Assembly: GCA_036567985.1 (NCBI GenBank)
Contig: DATCTK010000016.1
Location: 112,049-176,048 of the forward strand
Length of the DNA stretch: 64,000 nucleotides
Source of the DNA: SZUA-229 sp036567985
GTDB lineage: Bacteria > Pseudomonadota > Gammaproteobacteria > SZUA-229
Direction: 5' to 3'
Below the pieces are notes generated by a model. The model was not told the origin of the DNA, made no database searches, and was given only the letters and a program-made list of their open reading frames with translations. The position numbers and the translations under genes are program-made. Shown here piece by piece: positions 8,152-16,395 of this stretch (the stretch's first letter is position 1; each line of letters begins with the position of its first letter).

Positions 8152-8215
8152 ACCATATTATAGTAACGAATCCAGCTTTGTCACCTAAGCCGCTGAAAAA
8201 ACTACATAATATGGT
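8152..8215. other. Inverted repeat between rpsA and ihfB
   Basis: ACCATATTAT at 8152-8161 and ATAATATGGT at 8206-8215 are perfect 10-bp inverted repeats 44 nt apart. TAGTAAC is repeated directly at about 8140 and 8161. The stem is AT-rich and weak, with no T tract on the minus strand. It may be an mRNA end or processing structure, or a regulatory site for ihfB. Confidence 0.35.
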
Positions 8216-8231
8216 AAAAAGCTAGCTAACC

Positions 8232-9905
8232 CTAGTCGTTATTGGCATCCATTTGCTCTTTCAGCAGGTCGCCCAGGGTTGTTGCCGCTGGTGCTGAGTC
8301 AGAACCGTAGTCTTTAATAGCCTGCGCTTCGTCATCGGCATCCTTGGCTTTAATTGACAGGTTGATGGTGCGAGTCTTGCGATCAACGCCAATAAACTTG
8401 GCTTCAATCTCTTCACCCTCTTTGAGGAGAGTACGCGCATCTTCAACACGGTCACGGGACAGCTCAGATGCACGCAGTGTGCCCTCAATGCCGTCGCCCA
8501 GGTCAATTATAGCGGCCTTGGCATCAACTTCCTTGATAACACCCTTAACCAGCGCACCCTTGCCGTTTGCGGCTACAAAGTTAGAGAACGGATCCTGTTC
8601 CATCTGCTTAACACCCAGCGAGATACGCTCACGCTCAGGATCAATCGACAGTACAACCGCTTCCAGCTCATCGCCCTTGTTGTAGTTCTGTACCAGGTCT
8701 TCACCGGTTGAATCCCATGACAGGTCAGACAGGTGAATCAGGCCATCAATGCCGCCGTCCAGGCCAACGAATATACCGAAGTCAGTGATTGACTTGATCT
8801 TGCCAGAGACCTTGTCACCCTTGTTATGGGTTGCACCGAACTCATCCCATGGGTTAGCTGAACACTGCTTCATGCCCAGTGAGATACGACGACGTTCTTC
8901 GTCGATATCCAGGATCATGACTTCAACTTCATCGCCCAGGGTAACCACTTTAGCCGGGTTAACGTTCTTGTTGGTCCAGTCCATTTCAGATACGTGTACC
9001 AGGCCTTCAACACCGTCTTCGATCTCAACGAAACAACCGTAATCAGTGATATTGCTAACCTTACCAGACAGGCGTGAACCTTCTGGGTAACGCTTGGCAA
9101 TCGCTGCCCATGGGTCTTCACCCAGTTGCTTGAGGCCCAGTGATACACGGTTACGCTCTTTATCAAACTTGAGCACAACCACTTCGATTTCCTGACCCAC
9201 TTCAACGATTTCAGATGGATGCTTAACGCGCTTCCATGCCATATCGGTGATGTGTAACAGACCGTCGATGCCACCCAGGTCCAGGAAAGCGCCGTAATCG
9301 GTCAGGTTCTTCACGATGCCCTTAACGGTCTTGCCTTCTTCCAGGCTATCCAGCAGCTCTTCACGCTCTGCACTGTATTCAGACTCAACCACTGCACGAC
9401 GTGAAACAACGACGTTGTTACGCTTCTGGTCCAGTTTAATAACTTTGAATTCAAGTTCCTTACCTTCGAGGTAAGAGGTGTCGCGTACTGGGCGTACATC
9501 AACCAGTGAACCCGGCAGGAAGGCGCGGATATCGCCCAGCTCAACCGTAAAGCCACCTTTAACCTTGCCAGTAATAATACCGGTAATGATTTCTTCTGCA
9601 TCATGGGCTGCTTCCAGCTTGATCCAGGCTTTGGCACGCTTGGCCTTGTCACGAGACAGGCGGGTTTCGCCCCAACCGTCTTCAACTGCTTCCAGAACAA
9701 CTTCAATTTCATCGCCAACCTGAACTTCAAGCTTACCATCGCTCATAAACTGTGATTCAGGGATAACACCTTCAGATTTCAGACCCGCTGCAACGGTCAC
9801 GTAACCACCGGAGATATCAACAACTGTACCCATCACGATGGTACCGGTGTTCATTTCGGTTTCTTGTAAGCTCTGTTCAAAGAGTTCAGCAAAAGATTCA
9901 GACAT
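8232..9905 (-). CDS. rpsA: 30S ribosomal protein S1
   Basis: S1 binds mRNA on the small subunit and is needed to start translation on most messages. I chose ATG 9905 (MSESFAELFEQSLQ), giving 557 residues, the same as E. coli S1; the frame is open seven codons further. Six S1 (OB-fold) repeats are visible, with recurring phrases such as LTDYGAFLDLGGIDGLLHI, ITDYGCFVEIEDGVEGLVH and ITDFGIFVGLDGGIDGLIH. The first two are the ribosome-binding repeats. It follows cmk, with a hairpin-bearing leader between them. Confidence 0.98.
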   Translation of the reverse strand: MSESFAELFEQSLQETEMNTGTIVMGTVVDISGGYVTVAAGLKSEGVIPESQFMSDGKLEVQVGDEIEVVLEAVEDGWGETRLSRDKAKRAKAWIKLEAAHDAEEIITGIITGKVKGGFTVELGDIRAFLPGSLVDVRPVRDTSYLEGKELEFKVIKLDQKRNNVVVSRRAVVESEYSAEREELLDSLEEGKTVKGIVKNLTDYGAFLDLGGIDGLLHITDMAWKRVKHPSEIVEVGQEIEVVVLKFDKERNRVSLGLKQLGEDPWAAIAKRYPEGSRLSGKVSNITDYGCFVEIEDGVEGLVHVSEMDWTNKNVNPAKVVTLGDEVEVMILDIDEERRRISLGMKQCSANPWDEFGATHNKGDKVSGKIKSITDFGIFVGLDGGIDGLIHLSDLSWDSTGEDLVQNYNKGDELEAVVLSIDPERERISLGVKQMEQDPFSNFVAANGKGALVKGVIKEVDAKAAIIDLGDGIEGTLRASELSRDRVEDARTLLKEGEEIEAKFIGVDRKTRTINLSIKAKDADDEAQAIKDYGSDSAPAATTLGDLLKEQMDANND

Positions 9906-9995
9906 AAGAATTTCCATAGATTTCAACTGTAATGCCGTTGGATTAGCCGAAGTGAAAAAGGCGGCTGGACAATACAGGGTTATTGTTAAACATCA

Positions 9996-10032
9996 CTTAC
10001 GCTCACCTGTTAGAGGTAAGTCTGAGCGTAAG
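9996..10032 (-). promoter_or_regulatory. Hairpin in the rpsA leader / cmk-rpsA gap
   Basis: CTTACGCTCA (9996-10005) and TGAGCGTAAG (10023-10032) form a perfect 10-bp stem, with an inner ACCT/AGGT pairing. It lies 3 bp past the cmk stop and 90 bp before rpsA. E. coli rpsA has a structured, autoregulated leader, so this hairpin may be part of one here or may be a cmk mRNA end. No T run follows it, which argues against a simple terminator. Confidence 0.5.
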
Positions 10033-10035
10033 CAC

Positions 10036-10743
10036 CTAAGCGTTCGATGGGTTACCAAGGCGTTGCCTGGCCAGTTCAAGCAGCTTTTCTGTTACCTGCT
10101 GAATACTCATTTCGGTGGTATCCAGCAGAATAGCGTCATCAGCGGGCTTAAGCGGCGACACTGCGCGATTTGCATCTTGCTCGTCCCGGGCTTTCAAGTC
10201 AGCCACAAGGGCGGCGATATTAGCATTTATTCCTTTGGCTTTCAACTGCTTATACCGCCGTTCAGCCCTTTCTTCAGCGGATGCGGTCATAAATACCTTC
10301 AGCGGTGCATCGGGGAACACCGTGGTGCCCATATCGCGGCCATCCGCTACCAGCCCCGGCGCTGCCAGGAAGTCGCGCTGGCGCTGCAACAGCGCATCCC
10401 GCACCGGGCTGATCGCCGCCACACGGGAGGCGCGCATGCCTATGTCTTCTGCACGGATGGCTTCGCTGACATCCTCGCCCCGCAGCAGAATCTGCAGGCC
10501 GTCATCTGTGGGTTTGAACACCACGTCCAGTTGTGCCGCCACATTGCTCATGGCCGCCTCATCTTCCAGCGCGATCCGGTCATTCAGCGAGGCCAGCGCG
10601 GTCAGGCGATACAGCGAGCCGCTGTCAAGAATATGAAAGCCCAGCTCACTGGCCAGCAACTGCGCAATGGTGCCCTTACCTGCCCCGCTGGGGCCATCGA
10701 TGGTAATCACCGGAATCTGTGTCTGTGTAGCCTGTGTCGTCAA
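10036..10743 (-). CDS. cmk: Cytidylate kinase
   Basis: Cmk phosphorylates CMP and dCMP using ATP. The P-loop GPSGAGKGT is at residues 17-25. ILDSGSLYR (nucleoside-binding region), DGRDMGTTVFPDA and the lid segment RAERRYKQL follow in the family order. The length of 235 residues is slightly above the usual 225-230. It lies between aroA and rpsA, the classic gammaproteobacterial order. The gap to aroA is 45 bp, so both are probably on one transcript. Confidence 0.97.
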   Translation of the reverse strand: MTTQATQTQIPVITIDGPSGAGKGTIAQLLASELGFHILDSGSLYRLTALASLNDRIALEDEAAMSNVAAQLDVVFKPTDDGLQILLRGEDVSEAIRAEDIGMRASRVAAISPVRDALLQRQRDFLAAPGLVADGRDMGTTVFPDAPLKVFMTASAEERAERRYKQLKAKGINANIAALVADLKARDEQDANRAVSPLKPADDAILLDTTEMSIQQVTEKLLELARQRLGNPSNA

Positions 10744-10788
10744 TGTCTTAACCCTGTTACTGTGGTGAGAAAGAATACGCCGGCAACG

Positions 10789-12102
10789 CTATCCTGCAAT
10801 TGATACCTGCACACCGGCACGGCTGGCCAGCCCGATAAAGTCGGGAAACGAGGTATTTACATTGGCACAGTCTTCAATGGTAATAGGCGCACTGGCGCGC
10901 AGGCCCGCCATGGTAAAGGCCATGGCAATGCGGTGATCATCCCGGCTATGCACCCGGCCACCGGCAATCGGCCCGCCATTAATAATCATACCGTCTTCGG
11001 TGGCCGTGGCATCCACGCCAATGGCATGCAAGCCGTCTGCCATCACCTGAATACGGTCTGACTCCTTGACCCTCAATTCTTCGGCACCGGTCACCACGGT
11101 GGTGCCTTCGGCGCAGGCGGCAGCCACAAACAGCGCGGGGAATTCATCAATCGCCAGGGGTACCAGCGTCTCCGGCACGGCAATCCCCTGCAGTTTTGCA
11201 CTGCGCACGCGGATATCCGCCACCGGCTCGCCGCCCACCATACGCTGGTTCAGCAACTCAATATTCGCACCCATCAGCTTGAGAATATCAATCACACCGG
11301 TACGGGTTGGATTAACCCCAACATGCTGCAGCGTAATGTCCGAGTTGTCCGCAATACTGGCAGCCACCAGGAAAAACGCCGCCGAGGAGATATCCGCCGG
11401 TACATCGATATCACAGGCGGTAAGACGTCCGCCACCGGTAATGCACATGCGGTTGCCTTCGGTCGTAACCGGGTAACCAAAGGCATTCAGCATGCGTTCG
11501 GTGTGATCACGTGTGGTCGCCGGCTCCGTCACACAGGTGGTGCCACTGGCATACATACCCGCCAGCAGCAGGCAGCTTTTCACCTGGGCGCTGGCCATGG
11601 GCATGGCGTAATCAATGCCCTGCATTTTCGCGCCACCGTGTACCTTGAGCGGTGGTTTGCCACCCTCGGCGGTATCGATTCTGGCCCCCATTAAGGCCAG
11701 TGGATCGGTGACCCGCTTCATGGGTCGTTTTGACAATGAACGGTCACCACTCAACTCAACGTCGAATGCCTGCCCGGCCAGCAGACCGGACATCAGGCGA
11801 ATCGAGGTGCCTGAATTACCCAGGTCAATCGGCGCTGCCGGCGCTTTAAGGCCATCAATGCCCACACCCTGGATAGTCACCTCACCCTCCGCTGTAGGGC
11901 CGTCGATCTCCACCCCCATGGCACGGAATGCACGCAGGGTATTAAGGCTGTCTTCACCCTGCAGAAAACCGCTGACATGGGTGGTGCCATCGGCAATCGA
12001 GCCGAACATAATCGAACGATGGGAAATGGATTTATCACCGGGCACCCTGAAGCTGCCGCTCAGCTGTCCGCCGGGTTGTACAATGTAATCAGTTTGAGAC
12101 AT
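10789..12102 (-). CDS. aroA: 3-phosphoshikimate 1-carboxyvinyltransferase (EPSP synthase), class II type
   Basis: AroA joins phosphoenolpyruvate to shikimate-3-phosphate in the sixth step of the shikimate pathway. The 437-residue protein has PGDKSISHRS at 21-30, LGNSGTSIRLMSG at 94-106 and RVKESDRI and DDHRIAM in the C-terminal half. It also has the four class II signatures: GDKS (22-25), SAQVK (171-175), RDHTE (198-202) and NPTR (264-267). Class II enzymes are known for low glyphosate sensitivity; that property is inferred. It is first in the aroA-cmk-rpsA group. Confidence 0.97.
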   Translation of the reverse strand: MSQTDYIVQPGGQLSGSFRVPGDKSISHRSIMFGSIADGTTHVSGFLQGEDSLNTLRAFRAMGVEIDGPTAEGEVTIQGVGIDGLKAPAAPIDLGNSGTSIRLMSGLLAGQAFDVELSGDRSLSKRPMKRVTDPLALMGARIDTAEGGKPPLKVHGGAKMQGIDYAMPMASAQVKSCLLLAGMYASGTTCVTEPATTRDHTERMLNAFGYPVTTEGNRMCITGGGRLTACDIDVPADISSAAFFLVAASIADNSDITLQHVGVNPTRTGVIDILKLMGANIELLNQRMVGGEPVADIRVRSAKLQGIAVPETLVPLAIDEFPALFVAAACAEGTTVVTGAEELRVKESDRIQVMADGLHAIGVDATATEDGMIINGGPIAGGRVHSRDDHRIAMAFTMAGLRASAPITIEDCANVNTSFPDFIGLASRAGVQVSIAG

Positions 12103-12270
12103 GGGGTTTCGCTAGTAATCAGTCAATCGGCTATTTTAACCCGATTGATGCGTGTGATGGAATGACCAGAGGCCGTGGAAGCTATGCTTTACCGTATAAG
12201 ACGAGTACTTAATAGCTGCCGGATCAACCGAATTAGCGTACAAAGCCACCCAGCCAGCACGGGCCCGACT

Positions 12271-12413
12271 TAAAAAGAAAACGCGAACAACGCAAATGAG
12301 CGCGAATAAACGCAAATCTTTATGTAAGCCAGACAAAACGCCGACACGTCGAAACCTGTTAGGTCTTATCGCGTCTATTCGCGTTGTTAGCGTTCATTTG
12401 CGTTTTCTTTTTA
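12271..12413. repeat. Family A inverted-repeat element, copy 3 (143 bp)
   Basis: The left arm (12271-12319) starts TAAAAAGAAAACGCGAACAA and continues in 10-bp AACGCRAATR units. The right arm (about 12366-12413) mirrors it and ends TTGCGTTTTCTTTTTA. The core is only about 46 bp. The first 40 bases of the left arm are nearly identical to those of copy 1. It lies in the aroA-pstS gap. Confidence 0.82.
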
Positions 12414-12429
12414 GACAATCTTCACTTCA

Positions 12430-12469
12430 GGCGTCCTGCCTCTCGCGAAATACCGCACTTCCTGTGCAT
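12430..12469 (+). repeat. Hairpin repeat family B, copy 4 (double hairpin)
   Basis: GGC-GTCCT-GCC is followed by TCTCGCGAAATACC and the hairpin GCAC-TTCCT-GTGC. It lies 17 bp from the end of family A copy 3. Confidence 0.8.
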
Positions 12470-12476
12470 CTTTGCT

Positions 12477-12521
12477 ACCGGCATCCCTGCCTAACGCAAA
12501 ATACCGTGCGTCCAGCACATA
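12477..12521 (+). repeat. Hairpin repeat family B, copy 5 (double hairpin)
   Basis: ACC-GGC-ATCCCT-GCC is followed by TAACGCAAAATACC and the hairpin GTGC-GTCCA-GCAC. Relative to copy 4 the stem arms are exchanged (GTGC/GCAC instead of GCAC/GTGC), so pairing is kept. The pstS terminator starts directly after. Confidence 0.8.
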
Positions 12522-12523
12522 AA

Positions 12524-12553
12524 AAAAAAGAGCCACAATGTGGCTCTTTTCTG
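12524..12553 (-). terminator. Rho-independent terminator after pstS
   Basis: An 11-bp stem, AAAAGAGCCAC (12526-12536) and GTGGCTCTTTT (12540-12550), has an AAT loop and a long T run on the minus strand. It lies 25 bp past the pstS stop and closes the phosphate gene cluster. Confidence 0.92.
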
Positions 12554-12574
12554 TATACCGAGTTGAACTGTTGC

Positions 12575-13552
12575 TTACAGCTCAGACAGGTACTTCTGCA
12601 CGACTTTTTCCGGTAACGGAATGTAGCCATCCTTGATTACTACTTCCTGACCCTGCTGTGACAGTACCAGCTTGAAAAATTCCTTGTCGATTGGCGACAT
12701 CGGCTTATTTGGGTGCTTGTTAACATACACATAAAGGAAACGTGACAGCGGGTAGGCACCGGTCACTGCATTTTCTGGTGATGCATCAACATAGTTGCCA
12801 TCGGCCTTCTTGCTTAATGGCACCGCACGTACACCGGAGGTTTTATAGCCGATACCTGAATAGCCGATTGCATTCATTGAGCTGGTCACTGCCTGTACTA
12901 CAGAGGCTGAGCCGGGCTGTTCGTTAACACCGTTTTTAAAATCACCCTTACACAAAGCCACCTTTTTGAAATAGCCGTAGGTGCCGGAAACCGAGTTACG
13001 ACCGAAAATCTGGATATCACGGCCAGCCCATGGGCCTGTTAAACCCAGGTCGCCCCAGCGCGTCACATCCTTACTGCCACCACACTTGCGAGTCGATGAG
13101 AAAATCGCATCCACGTCGGCAATGCTCATGCCCTTGATCGGGTTATCCTTGTTTACATAAACCGCCAGTGCATCAATTGCAACCGGAATCGCCATCGGCT
13201 TGTAACCATAGCGATCTTCAAATGCGGCAATTTCATTGTCTTTCATTTTACGACTCATGGGGCCGACATTGGCTGTGGCTTCTGTCAGTGCCGGTGGCGC
13301 AGTAGATGAACCTGCCGCCTGGATCTGGATGTTTACATTAGGGTAAAACCGCTTGAATGATTCCGCCCACAGGGTCATCAGGTTGGCCAGGGTATCTGAA
13401 CCCACACTGGAGAAGTTACCGGAAATACCGCTGGTTGGCTTGTACTCAGGGATGCCTTTATCAACACTCACTGCCGCAACCGCTGCTGAGGCACAAAGAC
13501 TTGCCCCCAGGATAGCGGCGCCGAGAGTTGATGCAAAGTTTTTCAGTTTCAT
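12575..13552 (-). CDS. pstS: Phosphate ABC transporter, periplasmic phosphate-binding protein
   Basis: PstS captures phosphate in the periplasm and hands it to PstCAB. A signal peptide spans about residues 1-26 (hydrophobic core AAILGASLCASAAVA). The phosphate-binding loops are visible as SSVGSDTLANLM near residue 50 and AAGSSTAPPAL near 85. The length of 325 residues fits the shorter, PtsS-like group. It is the last gene of the cluster instead of the first, and has its own Pho-box-like repeats directly upstream, so it can probably be induced separately. Confidence 0.95.
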   Translation of the reverse strand: MKLKNFASTLGAAILGASLCASAAVAAVSVDKGIPEYKPTSGISGNFSSVGSDTLANLMTLWAESFKRFYPNVNIQIQAAGSSTAPPALTEATANVGPMSRKMKDNEIAAFEDRYGYKPMAIPVAIDALAVYVNKDNPIKGMSIADVDAIFSSTRKCGGSKDVTRWGDLGLTGPWAGRDIQIFGRNSVSGTYGYFKKVALCKGDFKNGVNEQPGSASVVQAVTSSMNAIGYSGIGYKTSGVRAVPLSKKADGNYVDASPENAVTGAYPLSRFLYVYVNKHPNKPMSPIDKEFFKLVLSQQGQEVVIKDGYIPLPEKVVQKYLSEL

Positions 13553-13602
13553 TCTGTATTACTCCAGATTTAAATTAAGTGTGACTATTTTGTGCAATGA
13601 TT

Positions 13603-13632
13603 GTGAACGCAAAGTGACACAATTGTGACAAT
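13603..13632 (-). promoter_or_regulatory. Pho box upstream of pstS
   Basis: On the + strand, GTGAAC (13603), GTGACA (13614) and GTGACA (13625) recur at exactly 11-bp steps. Read on the minus strand this is TGTCAC-N5-TGTCAC, matching the PhoB direct-repeat site (CTGTCAT-N4-CTGTCAT). It lies 50 to 80 bp before the pstS start, overlapping the sequence just after phoR. Confidence 0.75.
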
Positions 13633-14892
13633 TTAATGAAGATGGGGAAAACAACAGCAGAATTCGCTGCCACGACCCACTTTTGAGTCGATACGCAGAT
13701 GCCCGCCATGACGATCCAGCACCTGCTTGACTATCGCCAGACCCAGGCCTGTACCACCCTGTTCCCTTGAACGCCCTTCGTCCACCCGGTAGAAGCGTTC
13801 TGTGAGCCTGGGAATATGTTCATAGTCTATACCCGGTCCATTGTCTTTCACACACAGACAACAGGCGTTGAAAGCCTGCCTGGAACACAACTCGATGGTG
13901 CCACCATCGGCAGTATAACGAATCGCATTGGTCAGCAGGTTGGAAATTGCCATTCGCAGCTCGGCATAGTTACCACTGATAGTGACCTGCGTATAATTCA
14001 GGGTAATGGTATGACGCCCAGCGGAAAGCTCAAGCGCTTCATTATGCACATCTTCCAGCAGCGAGCGGGCATCAATCAGCACCGGGTCTTCTACCATGGA
14101 TGAAGACTCGAGCTTAGCCAGATCAATCAACTCGGCAACGATGTTTTCCATCCGCTGTGTCTGTTGCTGAATCTTGTTTAAGGGCATGGCAAGCGCCTGG
14201 TCTTCAACCGTGTCTATCAGGCTTTCAACATAACCTGAAATAACTGTTAAGGGTGTGCGCAATTCATGGGATGCATTGGAAATAAAATCCCGACGCATCT
14301 CATCCAGTTGGTGTTGCTGGGTAACATCCCGGGCACTCAGCAGATACTGACCAGTGCCGTAAGGTGTAATATTCACCAGCACACTGAGCTGGTCATATTC
14401 AAATTCGAGTGGCTGTTCAAAACTACGCTTTGCCAGGTAACGTACAAACTCCGGTTGGCGAATTAAGTTATCAATGCGCTGCCCCACATCCAGTGAGCTG
14501 TGGAAGTCAAACAGCTGCTGTGCGGCTGGATTAAACCACTCAATTTCGTTTATCTCGTTAAGCACGATAGTGGCATAAGGCAAAGCCTGGGTTGAGGTTT
14601 TAAAGCGATTAAGTATGGATGCGAGGCGGCGACGCGCATTTCGCTGACGACGGTACAGATGATAGAGCTGGTAATAGACTTCATCCCATACACCAAAGGT
14701 ATCCGGCGTGTGTTTGGATGGTTTACTGAGCCAGCGGGTCAGGCGGTTAAGATTAAACAGCGTCCAGAAAATATAAACAAACATGCCCAGCAGCAAAACC
14801 AGCTGAAGCTGATCCAGCAGACTGCCCAGAATCAGCAGCAGTACAATCCAGGCCAGTAGCAGTTCGATTTCTCGGCGCAGACTGCTGGTCAT
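13633..14892 (-). CDS. phoR: Phosphate regulon sensor histidine kinase
   Basis: PhoR autophosphorylates when phosphate is scarce and passes the phosphate to PhoB. The 419-residue protein has two N-terminal membrane helices (about 12-28 and 30-48), a basic linker, and a PAS-like domain around 95-190. The HisKA motif SHELRTP has the phospho-acceptor at H209. The ATPase N, G1 and G2 boxes (NLLTNAIRYT, DNGPGI, GTGLGLAIV) follow. It overlaps phoB by one base, which couples their translation. Confidence 0.96.
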   Translation of the reverse strand: MTSSLRREIELLLAWIVLLLILGSLLDQLQLVLLLGMFVYIFWTLFNLNRLTRWLSKPSKHTPDTFGVWDEVYYQLYHLYRRQRNARRRLASILNRFKTSTQALPYATIVLNEINEIEWFNPAAQQLFDFHSSLDVGQRIDNLIRQPEFVRYLAKRSFEQPLEFEYDQLSVLVNITPYGTGQYLLSARDVTQQHQLDEMRRDFISNASHELRTPLTVISGYVESLIDTVEDQALAMPLNKIQQQTQRMENIVAELIDLAKLESSSMVEDPVLIDARSLLEDVHNEALELSAGRHTITLNYTQVTISGNYAELRMAISNLLTNAIRYTADGGTIELCSRQAFNACCLCVKDNGPGIDYEHIPRLTERFYRVDEGRSREQGGTGLGLAIVKQVLDRHGGHLRIDSKVGRGSEFCCCFPHLH

Positions 14893-15569
14893 TACAATCT
14901 CGAAAAACGGTAACCACTGCCGTGAACCGTTTGCAGCAAGGCCGCCAGATTATAAGGCTCCAGCTGTTTACGCAAACGGCGAATATGCACATCAACCGTA
15001 CGCTCCTCGACATACACGCCCGTACCCCATACCTGATCCAGTAACTGGCTGCGGGAAAAAACCCGGTCTGGATGCCCCATAAAGTAATGCAGCAATTTAA
15101 ACTCAGTGGGTGACAGGTCGAGCGTATTATCCCCTACCCTGACACGCTGGCTAACCGGGTCGAGAAACAGCTCACCGATTTTAATCGGCTGCTCATCCGG
15201 CATAGAGCGTCGTAATACCGCCTGTATACGTGACTTGAGTTCACGCACAGAAAAAGGCTTGGTAATGTAATCGTCGGCACCGACATCCAGCCCCAGAATA
15301 CGATCTTCTTCTTCAGCTTTTGCGGTTATCATAATTACCGGCAAGGCCGAATGGTATTTTCGAATACGGTGCAGAAGATCGATACCACTGTTGTCTGGCA
15401 ACATCCAGTCGAGCAGCACAAGGTCCACCGATTTTTTATCGATAATATCCCAGCCTTCTCGCACGGTCATGGCAGAATACAGGGTATAACCTTCTGGCAA
15501 CAATGAGTAGTTAAGCATATCCTGAATATCAGGATCATCTTCAACAATTAAAATAGATGCATGTTTCAT
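14892..15569 (-). CDS. phoB: Phosphate regulon response regulator
   Basis: A 225-residue OmpR-family regulator. The receiver domain has acidic residues D11/D12, phospho-acceptor D54 in LLDWMLPD and K104 in TKPF. The C-terminal winged helix contains LSPTEFKLLHYF and VDVHIRRLRKQL. PhoB binds Pho boxes and activates phosphate uptake genes. A Pho-box-like repeat precedes it, consistent with autoregulation, and it overlaps phoR by one base. Confidence 0.97.
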   Translation of the reverse strand: MKHASILIVEDDPDIQDMLNYSLLPEGYTLYSAMTVREGWDIIDKKSVDLVLLDWMLPDNSGIDLLHRIRKYHSALPVIMITAKAEEEDRILGLDVGADDYITKPFSVRELKSRIQAVLRRSMPDEQPIKIGELFLDPVSQRVRVGDNTLDLSPTEFKLLHYFMGHPDRVFSRSQLLDQVWGTGVYVEERTVDVHIRRLRKQLEPYNLAALLQTVHGSGYRFSRL

Positions 15570-15590
15570 ATTGTTATTAAACTACACTGA

Positions 15591-15617
15591 TATGACAGAA
15601 TGATGACGAGTTATGAC
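15591..15617 (-). promoter_or_regulatory. Pho box upstream of phoB
   Basis: On the + strand, TATGAC (15591), GATGAC (15602) and TATGAC (15612) are spaced 11 and 10 bp. On the minus strand this reads GTCATA-GTCATC-CTGTCATA, like a PhoB site. It overlaps the end of phoU and lies about 22-48 bp before the phoB start. Confidence 0.65.
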
Positions 15618-16315
15618 TTTATGCCTTTTTCAATTTCATCCAGATCAAGATGCCGTACATCTTTTCCCTTCACCAGATAAATTACATACTCACCGATATT
15701 TTTTGCATGATCACCAATACGCTCCAGCGATCGCGCCGCCCAGACCACATCAAATACTTCAGAGATGGTGCGTGGATCTTCCATCATATAGGTCATCAGC
15801 ATACGCATTAAGTCCTGGTATTCCGAATCAGCCTGCTCGTCATCACGTACCACCTGAAGCGCGGCATCCACATCAAGCCTGGCATAGGCATCCAGCACAT
15901 TATGCACCATGCGTTTAACATGTTCACCCAGGTGACGAATACCAGCATAACGTGAACGGAAATGGCCTTCCTGTTCAGAAATATGCAGTGCCATTTTGGC
16001 GATTTTTTCCGCTTCGTCACCAATCCGTTCCAGATCAGTAATGGTTTTAATGACTGCGATCACCATACGCAGGTCCGAAGCGGCAGGCTGGCGCTTGGCA
16101 AGAATGCGTGTACACTTTTCGTCAATTGAGACTTCCAGTGCGTTCACCTTATGATCGCGAAGAATAATTTTATCCGCAGCAGCCGCATCCATATTCTGTA
16201 AGGCATCAATCGCAGCCGCAATCTGCTTCTCAACCAGGCCGCCCATTTTCATCACCTTGTTTCTAAGGCTTTCCATTTCCTCATCGAATTTATGTGAGAT
16301 ATGCTGACTTGTCAT
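15611..16315 (-). CDS. phoU: Phosphate transport system regulator PhoU
   Basis: PhoU links the PstSCAB transporter to PhoR and keeps the regulon off when phosphate is plentiful. Two PhoU helical repeats are visible: one begins MESLRNKVMKMGGLVEKQI, and the second is marked by HVKRMVHNVLDAYARLD. The metal-binding segments ERIGDEAEKIA and ERIGDHAKNIGEYV are present. I use ATG 16315 (MTSQHISHKF, 234 aa); ATG 16327 would add four residues. It follows pstB by 80 bp. Confidence 0.96.
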   Translation of the reverse strand: MTSQHISHKFDEEMESLRNKVMKMGGLVEKQIAAAIDALQNMDAAAADKIILRDHKVNALEVSIDEKCTRILAKRQPAASDLRMVIAVIKTITDLERIGDEAEKIAKMALHISEQEGHFRSRYAGIRHLGEHVKRMVHNVLDAYARLDVDAALQVVRDDEQADSEYQDLMRMLMTYMMEDPRTISEVFDVVWAARSLERIGDHAKNIGEYVIYLVKGKDVRHLDLDEIEKGIKS

Positions 16316-16395
16316 TCCTGTTTCCATAAACGTGCCTCAAATTCTATTAATGTATGCCTGGTGTATACCGATAAGCCGTGGCTTTAACAATATTC

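Noticed and set aside
9838..10803. 321-codon open frame on the + strand opposite rpsA and cmk
   Set aside because: It runs antisense through both ends of two certain genes and the intergenic hairpin, and its composition is not protein-like.
12296..12616. 106-codon frame across repeats before pstS
   Set aside because: It translates the A and B repeats and the terminator, then runs antisense into pstS.
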